64,000 bases of DNA. It comes from Chinchilla lanigera (taxonomy: Eukaryota; Chordata; Mammalia; Rodentia; Chinchillidae). Below, one piece after another: positions 1-11,209 of this stretch (position 1 is the first letter of the stretch; every line of letters starts with the position of its first letter). The position numbers were made by a program, and so were the translations under genes. Where the stretch lies: positions 6,963,793 through 7,027,792 of the forward strand of contig NW_004955472.1 of assembly GCF_000276665.1 (NCBI RefSeq), given 5' to 3'. Below the pieces are notes generated by a model. It was not told the DNA's origin. It saw only the letters and a list, made by a program, of their open reading frames with translations, and did no database searches.

Positions 1-45
1 CGCTTGCCAGGTAGGCGCTTGTGCCACTGAGCTATATCCCTGGCC
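1..45 (-). repeat. ID SINE, cut by window edge
   Basis: Read on the minus strand this is the head of a tRNA-derived ID SINE, with the GGGATATAGCTCAGTGGCA box A region and the CCTACCTGGCAAGCG segment. The rest lies outside the window. The same consensus recurs many times to the right. Confidence 0.85.
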
Positions 46-189
46 ATCAAGTATTTTAGAAAGAAATAATTTTACACAAAACTGTTTTTCCTCTGAGTGT
101 AGGAACTAAGTAAAGAAGACAACGCTCAGAACTTCTATTCCACATTGCATTGGTGGTATTATCAAATACAAAAAGATACAGAAAAGTAT

Positions 190-1740
190 AAACATTGGAA
201 AAAGTAAAAGTATATGAATGAAAGAACATTTGCTAAAGAAAATTAAAGAAGATCTAAATAAATGAACAGAATATCACCTTTACAGATTGGAAAACTCAGT
301 GTTATTTCACTACCAATTTTCCACCTGTCTTCCTACATTATCAGCACAATTATTATTAGAATCTCAGTAGATTTTATTTCAGAAAATAACAAGCTGATAC
401 TGAAATATATATGGAAGTTTAAATGAACTATAAGAGCCAAAAATTCTGTGAAAACAAGATAAAAGCCAGAGGATTAACATCTAATTTCTTAAACTTATTA
501 TAAATAGCTACAGTAACCAAAATAGTTTTGTTTTTGGTAAAAGGATAAATGCATAAATTGATGGAGCCAAATAGAATCCACAAATAGTCATATGCATACA
601 TGTAACTGGTCAACTGACTTTAGACAAATGTCCCAGGGTAATGCAATAGAGAGACAAGAGTCTTTTTCAAAACTAGTTGTCAAGGAGAACAAATTTCTGT
701 CTGCCTCATATCATACACAAAAATTTATTCAAAATGGATCTAATACAGATCCACTGAGGAACAGAGCCAACAGGAAGGGATCCAGGACAAGGCACAGTGC
801 TGAAAGGCATGCATCTGTGACCTACCCAGCGTGTGCTTCATTAATCCCCTAGGCTGCCCCCAAGCCGATCAAGTTGACAGTACAGCTTAACTGTCATAGG
901 ACCACAGACCTAAATATAAGTGATAAAATTATAAAATTTCTACAACACATACAGAAAAATATTTACTACATTAGCATAGGCCAAGATCTTGGATGGAACA
1001 GATAAAGTATAAATTATAAAAAGGAAAAATATTAAAGTGGACTTAATCAGGTTTTAAAACCTCTGGTCTTTAAACCTCACCAATAATAAATTGAAAGGAC
1101 ACCCTCATGTGATGGTGCACACCTGTAATCCCAGCACTCTGGAAGACTGAGTCAGGAGAATGGCGAGTTCAAGCCCAACCTGAGCAACTTAGCCAGACTT
1201 TATCTCAGAAAAAAAAAAAAAAAAAAAAAGGCTGGATGTAATTCAATATGAAGACTGTGGATTCAATCCCCATTACTGAAAACAAAGGGGTCGATGAAAA
1301 GGTAACCCAAAACTTAGCAGAAAATATTCATAATAAATATATAATAAAGATTTGATATTTAGAATATGTGCATAATTTGACATCTCCATAATAAAATATA
1401 AACCAATAAAAAACAAAATACTAACCATCAGAGTTACCAAAAAAAATCTGTGCAAATGAACAATAATAACAGAAAAGGATGTTTGCTTCGTTAGTTGTCA
1501 GGATAATACAGACTCACCAGACTGGCTAGTGTAAAAGACTGACAATATCCATGCTGAGGGTTTGGAGAGCCCTAACACACTCATCCTTCCTAGCTGGAAG
1601 GCTGAATGATGCCATCACTTTGGGCAAAGATTTGCTTCTTATAAATACTAAGTATATTGCTACCCTGTAACACAATTTTATGCATATTTTTATGTACATT
1701 CATACACAAAAATGAGAGTATATATAACAATTTCATCTCA
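190..1740 (+). repeat. Ancient L1 fragment, ORF2 3' half, sense
   Basis: Decayed L1 ORF2 sequence can be followed in order: a block resembling the 'aaatatatatggaa...aaaccagaggattaac' part, then the 'gctacagtaaccaaaa' part, then 'caaaatggatc...agacctaaatataag'. The reading frame is full of stops. It is broken by about 150 bp of unidentified sequence near 740-895 and by a B1-ID dimer at 1101-1288. Divergence suggests a mammalian-wide L1M-type copy. Boundaries are approximate. Confidence 0.6.
1101..1288 (+). repeat. B1-ID dimeric SINE
   Basis: A 7SL-derived B1-like monomer (GTGATGGTGCACACCTGTAA, then CCCAGCACTCTGGAAGACTGA) is followed by a run of about 20 A (1209-1229) and then an ID-like tRNA unit ending in GGATTCAATCCCCATTACTG. 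The order B1, A-linker, ID is that of the composite SINEs known from some non-murid rodents. It is inserted in an old L1. Confidence 0.75.
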
Positions 1741-1744
1741 TGTA

Positions 1745-3480
1745 AATTTTATAGTATATTGGTGACATTGTGTTTTATTTTATGTCTAGAGCATAATTTA
1801 CATAACTAAGTTTCCTGTTGCAGTTTTTCAGTTTTCTTCCACTGTAGACAAATCAGTAGCAAACATATGAGTTCATTGGTTCAATTATTTCTTAATGATT
1901 CACTTCTAGAAGTTGAAACTGTGCTCTAATGGCTGAACGTATTAAAATCGATATATTTAAATTAAGCCTATCAATCCACCTCCTCATTGTTGTGTTTGAA
2001 CCTCCTGAAAAGTTTTCCTGTTTACATTTCTTATGTCACCAGGTGAATGTATTTCTACCTTAATTTGGGCTAAAAATAATTGAGATTTCTCAATCTGACA
2101 GGCAAAAGTCGTAAACCTCTATTGAGTAATTTGCTGTTATCTGCTTACTAGTGATACATTTATTAGCTATTTCTAGTTTTTATTGTATACATTCTATTTC
2201 TTTTAATATAACAGCTGTTTATTACTGTGTTTAATCCATCATCTGTTACATGATTTTAAAATGTTCTCCAGCAATTGATTATGTGTTTATGTGTGTGATG
2301 TTTGTCTGTTATAACAATATTTTTAAATATTGTTATAACAATATTTTTAAATACAACAGAAATGATTATTTTTCTTCTTGGTTTCTAGCTTTATTTATAA
2401 AAAATGCTTCTCAGCTCTAATATTATAAAATGTTGAATTTTTTTCTAGTACTTTTTCTTTGTGTGTTTCAATTCTTAATTCATTGAGAATTTATTTTACA
2501 GGAAAGGGAGGATGTAAAGGGCAGCTTTTATGACTAAACATCTAGCCAATTATTTATATTTTCCTTACCATTTTAACATAACAAACTTTTCAAAAATATC
2601 TAGGTGTTATATTTAACTTTTTGGTACCTATATATTTTTGTGTCAATATAATAGTTTTATATTTTTCATCTCATATTTAAATATATAGTAAAGCATTTTA
2701 TCATTTTTTAAATATTTGTGCTTATTCTCATGTGTACATTTTTCCAAATATAATTCTATGGTGCATTGCCCACATGGCATTTTATGGTATCACTATATCA
2801 TAATTTACATAACTGAGCTCTTACTATTACGCACTTCCAGTTTTCCTATATTACAAACCAGAATAAACTTAACAAGAAATACACAGAATGTGACAAACAT
2901 TAAACTCTACTGAAAAATCAAAATGAAATTTAAAATTGTCTCTCAAACATCCGTGTATCAGTTCAATTATTTCAACTTTAGAAATAATTTTTCAAGTTTA
3001 AGTTTTATTCTTTGTTATGTGCTTTTATTGACAATATTATTATAATATTTAATCAATCTATAGTATATCCCTCTAGTTAATTGTACTTTGGTGCCTCAGT
3101 AGAATTTAGTAGCTGTCACATTAGGGCTGTGTATTTCTTAAATTCATTCTATAAAATTTGATATATTTCAGAAATGCTGTTGACTGAAAATTTGCAAACT
3201 TTTATATGTGCCTTTTATGTATAAGTAAATTATACTTTTAACATGCCAACTTGTTCTATTTGTTCTAATAGGTTTTTCAGTTGGATTTTATAGATTAATC
3301 TGACCTATAAATAATGATAGCTTTACCACATATTTTTCAATTATAACTCTTATAACTTGTATTCCTAATTGATTTGACTAACCCTTCCTGAATCTTTGTC
3401 TTGTTTCTCCAGTTTGGGGTGGTCCTTTTCTAGGGGCCTAGTGACTCATCATTCAGTTTGACTGTACTTGCTATTTTTAT
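1745..3480 (-). repeat. Ancient L1 fragment, ORF2 region, antisense
   Basis: The plus strand reads like the complement of mammalian L1 ORF2. Recognisable landmarks in order are 'cacttctagaagttgaaactg', 'caatctgacaggcaaaa', 'ttctagtactttttctttg...catt.gagaatttattttacagg', and 'ataatgatagctttac...cctgaatctttgtcttgtttc'. It is strongly diverged and AT-rich, with no reading frame left. Edges are approximate. Confidence 0.6.
2307..2354. repeat. 24-bp tandem duplication with embedded hairpin
   Basis: Two adjacent 24-bp units (2307-2330 and 2331-2354) differ only at the last base. The junction creates perfect 14-bp inverted arms, 2309-2322 and 2325-2338, separated by 2 bases. It lies inside the old antisense L1. 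Confidence 0.85.
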
Positions 3481-4510
3481 GCATAACTTTCTTTAGATAT
3501 AGATATAGCCACAGATTCAGACACAGGTCTGTGGTGGGGCCAGCAAATGCAGTGATGAAGATTGATAGCAATATCTTTTACTATAGTAAATTTTTTTTGT
3601 TTAGAAACTATTTGCTATATTTTTATCACACCTCATATGTGTAAACACTATAATTGATAAAATTAATAGTTTTTCTTTTACAGTTCAGGAGTGAATGTTA
3701 AAATGTACCAAATTTTTAAAATATTGTTTCAAACTATGTAAGCTTTCATAAAACATGGTGTTAATGAATATAATCCTAGAGAGTGCTGGGAAACACTTCA
3801 GTGACACCTTTTGCAATGCATTTCAACGGTAAATCCAGTATCTGCTTTAAACATGGCAGACACACTTATTTCCAAACTTATTTATACCTACTTAATTTCA
3901 CTTTAATAGATCCAGTTGATTTGAATGTGAAAGAATGACAATCCATACATTGCTATTCAAAGTTTTTTGCCTTTAAATTCCAACTCTTGTCATTACTGAA
4001 TATTTAACTCAGGCTCATAGAGGAAGCACACTTACCTCCGCCTTCACGGCCCCATTACTCTGCCCCATCCCTGTAAGAAACACAGAGACAAGGCAGCCAA
4101 CCCTTTGTTTGTCACGAATGAGAAAATACCTTCACAAATCAAAATTCACTGGAACCTGGCAAAGGTTTACTTCAGAAGTGAAAGTTCTTTTTTACTAGGA
4201 TATGTGTACCAAGAAAATCTCAACATTTTGCACTGGGCGTAACTCTTGCACTCAAGGGCCTGATCTTGAATGAAACTTCTCTTCGCTTCATTTTGAAAAG
4301 AGGGCAATCTGCCAGAGATACAGTACAGACACTCACTCACACAGAACTGGATTCCTCTTAGCCGCTGACCTCTGTTTCTCTCATTTGAATTGAAACCACA
4401 GAGGCTTTTGTGCATCAAATGTGTGCCATTTTGCCTCAGACTGTATGTCACACCCTTAATTTGCCTCTTTATAGTTGTCAAACCCTGAATTTGTCATGAG
4501 AGCTCTAGGA
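3481..4510. other. Intronic sequence, nothing recognised
   Basis: This is AT-rich sequence in the last LINGO2 intron. I see no convincing coding frame, SINE or tandem repeat. The frames at 4167-4481 (minus) look random. Confidence 0.5.
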
Positions 4511-4511
4511 A

Positions 4512-4655
4512 GATGTTACAATTATTGCCTTCATTGTCCTTATTTTACAGCTAAGAACTCCACAATGCAGAACGGTGAAATAACTTGTCCAAAATCATGT
4601 AGGTAATGGAAACCTTCAGGCATAATCCCAGGTGTGATTGATTCCTGATCCAGCA
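4512..4655 (-). repeat. MIR SINE (antisense)
   Basis: The plus strand carries the complement of the MIR core: 'cttattttacagctaagaactccacaatgcagaacggtgaaataacttgtccaaaatcatgtagg', matching the well-known 'ttttacagatgaggaaactgaggc...gcccaaggtcac' segment. It ends about 60 bp before the splice acceptor tract. Confidence 0.65.
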
Positions 4656-4713
4656 TCTTCTCCATTGTACTTGCTGCCTGAGTTATGCCCCTGTGTGCAT
4701 CTGTCCCCTAACT

Positions 4714-4748
4714 CTCACTTCTCTTCCTTCTTTGCCACACCTGTGCAG
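4714..4748 (+). promoter_or_regulatory. LINGO2: 3' splice site of LINGO2 terminal exon
   Basis: A pyrimidine-rich tract (CTTCTCTTCCTTCTTTGCC) runs into ACACCTGTGCAG at 4748, a good acceptor. The exon would start at 4749, giving 35 nt of 5' UTR before the ATG. No ATG occurs in that 35-nt segment. In this family the upstream 5' UTR exons lie far away, here outside the window. Confidence 0.8.
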
Positions 4749-4783
4749 GCCCGTGACCGAGGTGTAGACGAAGAAGTGGAGTC

Positions 4784-6604
4784 ATGCTTCACACGGCCGT
4801 GTCATGCTGGCAGCCATTCCTGGGTCTGGCTGTGCTGTTGGTCTTCATGGGATCCACCACTGGCTGCCCTGCCCGCTGTGAGTGTTCTGCCCAGAACAAA
4901 TCTGTGAGCTGCCACCGAAGGCGCTTGATTGCCATCCCGGAGGGCATTCCCATCGAGACCAAGATCCTGGACCTCAGCAAAAACAGGTTGAAAAGCATCA
5001 ACCCTGAGGAATTTATCTCCTACCCTCTGCTGGAAGAGATAGACTTGAGTGACAATATCATCGCCAATGTGGAACCAGGAGCATTTAACAACCTCTTTAA
5101 CCTGCGTTCCCTCCGCCTGAAGGGCAATCGCCTGAAGCTGGTCCCTTTAGGAGTGTTCACGGGGCTGTCCAACCTTACCAGGCTGGACATTAGTGAGAAT
5201 AAGATTGTCATTTTACTGGACTACATGTTCCAGGACCTGCATAACCTGAAGTCTCTCGAAGTGGGAGACAACGATTTGGTTTACATATCACACAGGGCCT
5301 TCAGTGGGCTACTTAGCTTGGAACGGCTCACCCTGGAGAAATGCAATTTAACAGCAGTACCCACAGAAGCCCTTTCCCACCTCCGCAGCCTCATCAGCCT
5401 GCACCTCAAGCATCTTAATATCAACACTATGCCCGTGTATGCCTTTAAAAGATTATTCCACCTGAAACACCTAGAGATTGATTACTGGCCTTTACTGGAT
5501 ATGATGCCTGCCAATAGCCTCTACGGTCTCAACCTCACATCCCTGTCGGTCACTAACACTAACCTGTCTACGGTACCCTTCCTGGCCTTTAAACACCTGG
5601 TGTACCTGACCCACCTTAACCTCTCCTACAATCCCATCAGCACTATTGAGGCGGGCATGTTCTCCGACCTGATCCGCCTTCAAGAGCTTCACGTCGTGGG
5701 GGCCCAGCTCCGCACCATCGAGCCGCACTCGTTCCAAGGGCTCCGCTTTCTGCGTGTGCTCAACGTGTCTCAGAACCTTCTGGAAACTCTGGAAGAGAAC
5801 GTCTTCTCCTACCCTCGAGCTCTGGAGGTCCTGAGCATCAATAACAACCCACTGGCCTGTGACTGCCGTCTCCTCTGGATCCTGCAGAGACAGCCCACCC
5901 TGCAGTTTGGTGGCCAGCAGCCCATGTGTGCTGGCCCGGACACCATCCGCGAGAGGTCATTCAAGGATTTTCATAGCACTGCCCTTTCTTTTTACTTCAC
6001 CTGTAAAAAACCCAAAATCCGTGACAAGAAGTTGCAGCATCTGCTTGTGGACGAAGGGCAGACAGTCCAGCTAGAATGCAGTGCTGACGGAGACCCACAG
6101 CCTGTGATTTCCTGGGTGACACCTAGACGGCGTTTTATCACCACCAAGTCCAACGGGAGAGCCACCGTGTTGGGTGACGGCACCTTAGAAATCCGTTTTG
6201 CCCAGGATCAAGACAGTGGGATGTACGTCTGTATCGCTAGCAATGCTGCTGGGAATGACACCTTCACAGCCTCCTTAACCGTGAAAGGATTCACTTCAGA
6301 CCGCTTCCTTTACGCAAATAGGACCCCTATGTACATGACCGACTCCAATGACACCATTTCCAATGGCACCAATGCTAACACTTTTTCCCTGGACCTTAAA
6401 ACAATACTGGTATCTACAGCCATGGGCTGTTTCACATTCCTGGGAGTGGTTTTATTTTGTTTTCTCCTCCTTTTCGTGTGGAGCAGAGGGAAGGGCAAGC
6501 ACAAAAACAGCATCGACCTTGAATATGTGCCCCGGAAAAACAATGGTGCTGCTGTGGAAGGGGAGGGGGCTGGACCCAGAAGGTTCAACATGAAAATGAT
6601 TTGA
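4784..6604 (+). CDS. LINGO2: LINGO2, leucine-rich repeat and Ig domain-containing Nogo receptor-interacting protein 2
   Basis: This is a complete 606-residue protein, the same length as human LINGO2 and nearly identical to it in recalled comparison. It is a neuronal single-pass type I membrane protein of the LINGO family; LINGO1 is a Nogo-receptor co-factor, while the partners of LINGO2 are less settled. A signal peptide covers residues 1-27 (hydrophobic [11 protein letters not shown]). A cysteine-capped LRRNT follows (CPARCEC, 28-57), then about 12 leucine-rich repeats (58-355), an LRRCT starting near [12 protein letters not shown], and an Ig-like C2 domain (about 410-499) with the pair VQLECSAD and [10 protein letters not shown]. 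There are several N-glycosylation sequons (NLT, NLS, NVS, NDT, NGT), a transmembrane helix near 546-566, and a short tail with EYVPRKN and the family-typical C terminus RRFNMKMI. The whole frame lies in one exon, as is normal for LINGO genes. The ATG has a purine at -3 and gives the signal peptide at once. No frameshift or lost residue is visible. Confidence 0.98.
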   Translation: MLHTAVSCWQPFLGLAVLLVFMGSTTGCPARCECSAQNKSVSCHRRRLIAIPEGIPIETKILDLSKNRLKSINPEEFISYPLLEEIDLSDNIIANVEPGAFNNLFNLRSLRLKGNRLKLVPLGVFTGLSNLTRLDISENKIVILLDYMFQDLHNLKSLEVGDNDLVYISHRAFSGLLSLERLTLEKCNLTAVPTEALSHLRSLISLHLKHLNINTMPVYAFKRLFHLKHLEIDYWPLLDMMPANSLYGLNLTSLSVTNTNLSTVPFLAFKHLVYLTHLNLSYNPISTIEAGMFSDLIRLQELHVVGAQLRTIEPHSFQGLRFLRVLNVSQNLLETLEENVFSYPRALEVLSINNNPLACDCRLLWILQRQPTLQFGGQQPMCAGPDTIRERSFKDFHSTALSFYFTCKKPKIRDKKLQHLLVDEGQTVQLECSADGDPQPVISWVTPRRRFITTKSNGRATVLGDGTLEIRFAQDQDSGMYVCIASNAAGNDTFTASLTVKGFTSDRFLYANRTPMYMTDSNDTISNGTNANTFSLDLKTILVSTAMGCFTFLGVVLFCFLLLFVWSRGKGKHKNSIDLEYVPRKNNGAAVEGEGAGPRRFNMKMI

Positions 6605-7350
6605 GGGTCTGCGCTGTCACCACTGTCTCCGTGTCATTGTTGGTAGTCAGTAAGAGTCTGGCACAAGAAATCACTAGGCTGAGCGGCAGCTTCACGCAGC
6701 TGCCCCTGTGTCAAAGCAGGGCCGTGGAAGCAGGAGGACTTCTTGTGGAGATGCTCCAGCTAGAGGCAGGCAGGCATGTGTCAGAGCCCTTCACACAGTG
6801 GGTTACTAATAGTTTGCTTTGCAAATACTGGCATTCTGGGGATCTCAGTAATGAACCTGAACCTTTGGCTCACGCTCATGGACAATATTCCGCATTTTCT
6901 ACCACTGCAAAAACAAAAGAAAGAATAAGAACAACCTACAGTGTAGGATTTACATATTAAAGACACATTTGTCTAAAACATACTCTACAGAAAATTTTGT
7001 ATCTATGATTATCCTTTGTTAAAGCCTTGCATCATACCATACTGTTGGTTCGGCACCAAAAAGAGATCAATATATTCTTTACTTTTCTTTTTTTAACGTA
7101 TATGCTGTATATGTTTTAAAGCAATATGAATGAGAGGTTGTGCTTTTAGTTACTCACCACTATAGATCCAAGTGTGATTTCACCTTCCTTTACCTACAGA
7201 TCGGCTTGAGACTAGATCCCTGGAGGAATGGGCAGCGGTGTGTTGAGAGATATGTATGTCTAACGTAGGATGCCAAGAGACAAGACCCAAGGCAAAACTA
7301 CTCAACTCTGTTAACTTCTGTTACTATAAATAAAGGCATGTGCCTAGTTT
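6605..7350 (+). other. LINGO2: LINGO2 3' UTR (proximal)
   Basis: Sequence after the TGA at 6602-6604 is free of recognisable repeats, unlike most of the window, as expected for a transcribed UTR. An AATAAA at 7329 suggests an end near 7345-7360. A longer 3' UTR that uses a later site cannot be excluded, because repeat-free sequence continues to about 8.67 kb. Confidence 0.65.
7329..7334 (+). terminator. LINGO2: Candidate polyadenylation signal AATAAA
   Basis: A canonical AATAAA hexamer lies 725 bp after the stop codon, followed within 50 bp by T-rich sequence (GGAATATTTTTTATACTTG). It is the first canonical hexamer downstream of the coding region that I noticed. Confidence 0.55.
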
Positions 7351-8675
7351 TGATACAGAATGGAATATTTTTTATACTTGTAATACCACACTGGACCAAT
7401 TTACTGTAACACAGCCCTTGGTTTCTCCTGAAGGTGGTGTGCCACTAGATGTCCCTGTAAAGTGCAAGGTAGGTGGTTTTAATGAAAATAACCCAGTTTA
7501 ACTGCTGTGTGACTTTTTTCACCGGTCACTACTAATGAGTTATAAAAAACAGAAGAGGAGGCAATGGTTATGTATAATTATTGGGTTCATTCACCGGTAG
7601 CTAAGGTCAATAATTTTGTTGTTCAAAACCTCTCTGACTTAAGAGAATTTCTTCTCAGATACCAACGTAAACCAAGATGACCCATCATAAGCTGATGGAA
7701 ACACAGCTAAGCAGGTGTTTAAAGTGTGATGGTTGTCTGAAGGTTAGATCACTGCCCAGTAAAGTAACACCTGGCTACTGCCACCCTGATGATCTCTATT
7801 ACAATAATTTATGCTTGAGGTTACCTGCAAAGGGCAGCGTCAAGGTTCTTTCCTGCCTCCTAGATATCAAGTAGGTATCTGGTTTTATTTTGACAATTAT
7901 CTTGTGTAGACTCGAACAATCTGTTTTTCTTTCAGAGAGTTAAGAAACTAAAGTAGCTACTCTTTAAAGAGTAGAACTCTTTCAAGTAGAAACCCTTTAA
8001 GTAGCTGAAAACTACTGATTTTTTACTCTACTAAGGAAAAATTTAAGACTATAGCTCTATAAATATGTGAAATTGTGGTGATTCTTTTCTTCCCTTGATC
8101 CAAGAATATTTACCCAATTCAGTGGGTATTAATGACTGTTAGTCAAAATTAAACATTCATTTCTTTTTAAAAAAATTCATTATAATGTGATGTAAAGGTT
8201 CCATTTGGCCAAATGTGGCTTTTAAACCATATATTCATATAACCTGATACAGCACTGACTATGGACTATATTTGTGAATACAGCTTTAATTAGAATAAAC
8301 AAGACATTTATTTATTTTTTCATATGTGGCAAGAGACTTGAAAAATGTCCCCATTGAGGATTCAATGTAAGCCAGAGAAGGTCTCTGGGATTTCCTTCTT
8401 GACATGTCAGATCTGACTTTCAAAAGGCTTTTTTTAGTGTTTGAAATTTCAAGAAAGTTTAGTAAAATAAAATTGACCCAAGTAGAAAAGGGAAAACTAT
8501 AGGAAAGATTTTGCCAATTTGATAGTAACACAGTTAAATTTATTTCTCACTTGAAAATGTGTAGGAATGAGATATAAAAACTGAAAAATTACCTGTTTGA
8601 GTAATATTTCATTTGTCTTTCCTGGTAATCATCAGAAATCTTTTAGAAATTTTTAACTATGTGTAGACTTTTACG
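7351..8675. other. Repeat-free sequence after LINGO2
   Basis: There is no coding frame and no recognised repeat. It may include distal LINGO2 3' UTR. It contains an 18-bp perfect palindrome at 7957-7974. Confidence 0.5.
7957..7974. repeat. 18-bp perfect palindrome
   Basis: CTACTCTTTAAAGAGTAG equals its own reverse complement. Partial echoes (CTTT-A-AGTAG) follow within 30 bp. Confidence 0.9.
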
Positions 8676-8686
8676 TTAATAATTCA

Positions 8687-8775
8687 GGGCCGGGGATATA
8701 GCTCAGTGGCATAAGTGCCTGCCTGGCAAGTGCAAGGTCCTGAGTTAGATTCCTGGTACCAAAAAAAAAAAAAAA
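8687..8775 (+). repeat. ID SINE, full length
   Basis: A tRNA-derived body (GGGCCGGGGATATAGCTCAG ... GGTCCTGAGTTAGATTCC) with a pure A tail is flanked by the 8-bp target duplication TTAATAAT at 8676-8683 and 8776-8783. Polymerase III boxes A and B are recognisable. Confidence 0.92.
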
Positions 8776-8865
8776 TTAATAATACAAATCAAACTGTGCT
8801 ATACATTCTATCAAAGTCCCAACTTATGTGCAAATCAAATAGATCTTTCCAAATTAAAAAAAAAA

Positions 8866-8949
8866 GGTGATAAGGATGTAGCTCAGTGGCACAGTGTCTG
8901 GCAAACACAATGTCCTGAATTTGATTCCCGGTACCAAAAAAAAAAAAAT
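8866..8949 (+). repeat. ID SINE
   Basis: GGATGTAGCTCAGTGGCACA and GAATTTGATTCCCGGTACC, then an A tail. Flanking duplication CAAATTAAAAA lies at 8850-8860 and 8950-8960. A few bases are missing in the middle (GTGTCTGGCAAAC). Confidence 0.88.
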
Positions 8950-8960
8950 CAAATTAAAAA

Positions 8961-10170
8961 AAGAAGAAACAAATTAAGATAGAGGGATAGTCTTCTAAAA
9001 CAGAAACTAATTCATTTTAATTTTGCAGTCTTATATAGCAAGTACTTAAGTAATTGTCAGAGAGCACGAGATAATAATCAAAAGCATTAAGCAATTAAAA
9101 AAAATTCTTTGTGACTTACTGCCATTTTCTGTCAAAGAACATTTACTAACAACACCTAAGTGAAGTGAAATTTCAGTAAAGTTAACATGTCCATGAAAAT
9201 ATTTGGTTAAAAGATTTAGATATTATTACAGTTAAAAAGGAGAAATTGCACTCTTATGGGTTTCTATATACTCAACTATAAAATAGTTCAGCTGTTACTC
9301 AGCATTATCCCAGAGTAGCACTGACTAATAGGTTGGGCAAATGCTGCATTCTGTATCTATCCCTTAAAGGTTCAAAGTCTACATATGCCTAATAAATCCT
9401 CTGAAAAGCATTGTAACAAGAGTCCTGTTTAATAATTTTTACCTTGAGGTTTCTCAACTGATTTGAGCACGAAATAAGTCAATTCATGATAAACTGTTAG
9501 TATCTTCAGAAACCAGAATTCCATAAAACCTAAGTTGGCCAACGTTAAAATACACTGATACTCCTTTGAAATATGGCTAAATGCAATCTAATAGTAGTAA
9601 AATTACTATTTGGGTTAGGCTCCAGTGTATGTATACTAGGGACAGACAGGTGATATAAGTATCAACCTCATAAGTGTCCAAACCATGAAAGTAAACTATT
9701 CCAGAAATACTGGCTAGTTCCTGTCTAAAGGACTATAGTAATGAATTTACAGGGGTCTAGATAAACTTTTAACTTTCTGTCCTCTCACTATTAGTACAAT
9801 TCTTGGGTTCCTCTCTGTATCTGCAAAGCTCTGGCATTCCATTGACTCTAAGTCTGCAGTTTTAGTGTCCAGTTTTACAAGGAGTTATATAAGTTCTTCT
9901 TTGAAGCTGCTCAGACCAGCATATGGAACAAATTTTAACCTTAGGTTATAACATTTCCCAGTTATCTTCTTCCAGGACTTCTTGTTTCTATAAAAAATAC
10001 AGTTGTTTAGCTTAGCATTTTGTTCTGAGTTGACCAGAACTCTGCTTAAGTATTTTCCGTGAAGTATTCATTCTCTCTGGCCATTAAATCTGTATTAGAA
10101 AAAAAATTTCCTGATGACAGTCCCAATGATCTAAGAAAATTAATACATAGACCCAAATGTCTGAAATGCA
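8961..10170. other. Intergenic sequence, nothing recognised
   Basis: AT-rich sequence without a convincing reading frame, tandem repeat or recognisable SINE. Confidence 0.45.
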
Positions 10171-10173
10171 GCT

Positions 10174-10216
10174 TGTGTGTATATGTGTGTATGTGTGTGT
10201 GTGTGTGTGTGTGTAT
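10174..10216. repeat. (TG)n microsatellite
   Basis: TG dinucleotide run with a few A interruptions at the left, pure over the last 30 bases or so. Confidence 0.95.
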
Positions 10217-10320
10217 AGGTATTCACATAAAATAACTCATCCAAGCAAATATGTTCCTAGTAAGAAATTTGTATTTTTCCAAACTCTCATATTATTCATT
10301 TTTCTGGCCTCACTTTCTTA

Positions 10321-10425
10321 TCTTTTTTTTCTTTTCTTTTTTATGGGGAAGTACCAGGAATCGAACTCAGGACCTTGTACTTGCTTGCCAGGCAGGCAAT
10401 GTGCCACTGAGCTACATTCCCAGCA
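10321..10425 (-). repeat. ID SINE
   Basis: T-rich tail complement, then GTACCAGGAATCGAACTCAG, GCCAGGCAGGCAATGTGCCA and CTGAGCTACATTCCCAGC, the complement of the ID body. Confidence 0.92.
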
Positions 10426-11080
10426 ATTTTCAATACATTTATATTCACATGCTTTTCAAATATTCTGAAAGTTCAAAACTATAACCCAGAAACTGCTAAG
10501 ACTCGTGCTTCCTCCTTAGTGAACACATTTGTCAGAACTCTGGCTTTGCTCAACCTGCTATTGCTACTTCTCACCCAAAACCTCTTTTACTACAAAGGCA
10601 TTTTAAGATTCACCTTATAGCTTTTAGGGTGAATTCCACTCTTCTTGTTCCATCAAATAGCCTGTTCTCAGTTCTCTCAAGAGTCCAGAACTTATAATCT
10701 TCTATAACTCTTTAACCATGGATTATTTAAATCTCACCCCATTGAAACCTGACTTTTGTCACTTTTTGTTGCTCGAGTGGAAATAAATATTTTTTAAAGC
10801 AGAAGTACAAGTGAGAGAATGAAACGCTGTTGAATTGAAGTTGAACACAGGCCCACTTACATTAACTTATGCATGCAGGGTCTCCCTTCACCTCGAATCA
10901 GGACATTTGTTTCCTCTTCAGGGGCTGCGCGGAGACGCTGCTCAACAACACAGAGCGCTTCTTCAGGCTTCCTAGGAAAGGAAATGAACAGCTTTTAGCT
11001 TTAAAGGCTGAGACCTGGTGAAAAAGTGTACCAGGAATTTAAAGAAAGATTGGAGGGAGGCACTGGGTTCCATTTTAATT
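10426..11080. other. Intergenic sequence, nothing recognised
   Basis: No coding frame or repeat identified. A short GC-richer patch lies near 10925-10970. Confidence 0.4.
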
Positions 11081-11091
11081 TTATGTCCTTT

Positions 11092-11195
11092 TTTTTTTTT
11101 TTTTTTTTTGGTCTTTTTTCCAGTACCGGGAATTGAACTCAGGACCTTGTGCTTACCAGGCAGGCGTTGTGCCGCTGAGCTAAATCCCCAGCCCC
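11092..11195 (-). repeat. ID SINE with target duplication
   Basis: Complement of the ID body (AGTACCGGGAATTGAACTCA ... GCTGAGCTAAATCCCCAGCC) with a poly-T head. An 11-bp duplication TTATGTCCTTT lies at 11081-11091 and 11196-11206. Confidence 0.93.
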
Positions 11196-11209
11196 TTATG
11201 TCCTTTATT

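Noticed and set aside
4638..4907. Frame of 89 codons overlapping the LINGO2 start
   Set aside because: It crosses the splice acceptor and reads the LINGO2 exon out of frame; no known protein.
8687..8775. tRNA gene (boxes A and B present)
   Set aside because: The body is an ID SINE: it has an A tail, target duplications and many copies in the window, and no cloverleaf is preserved.
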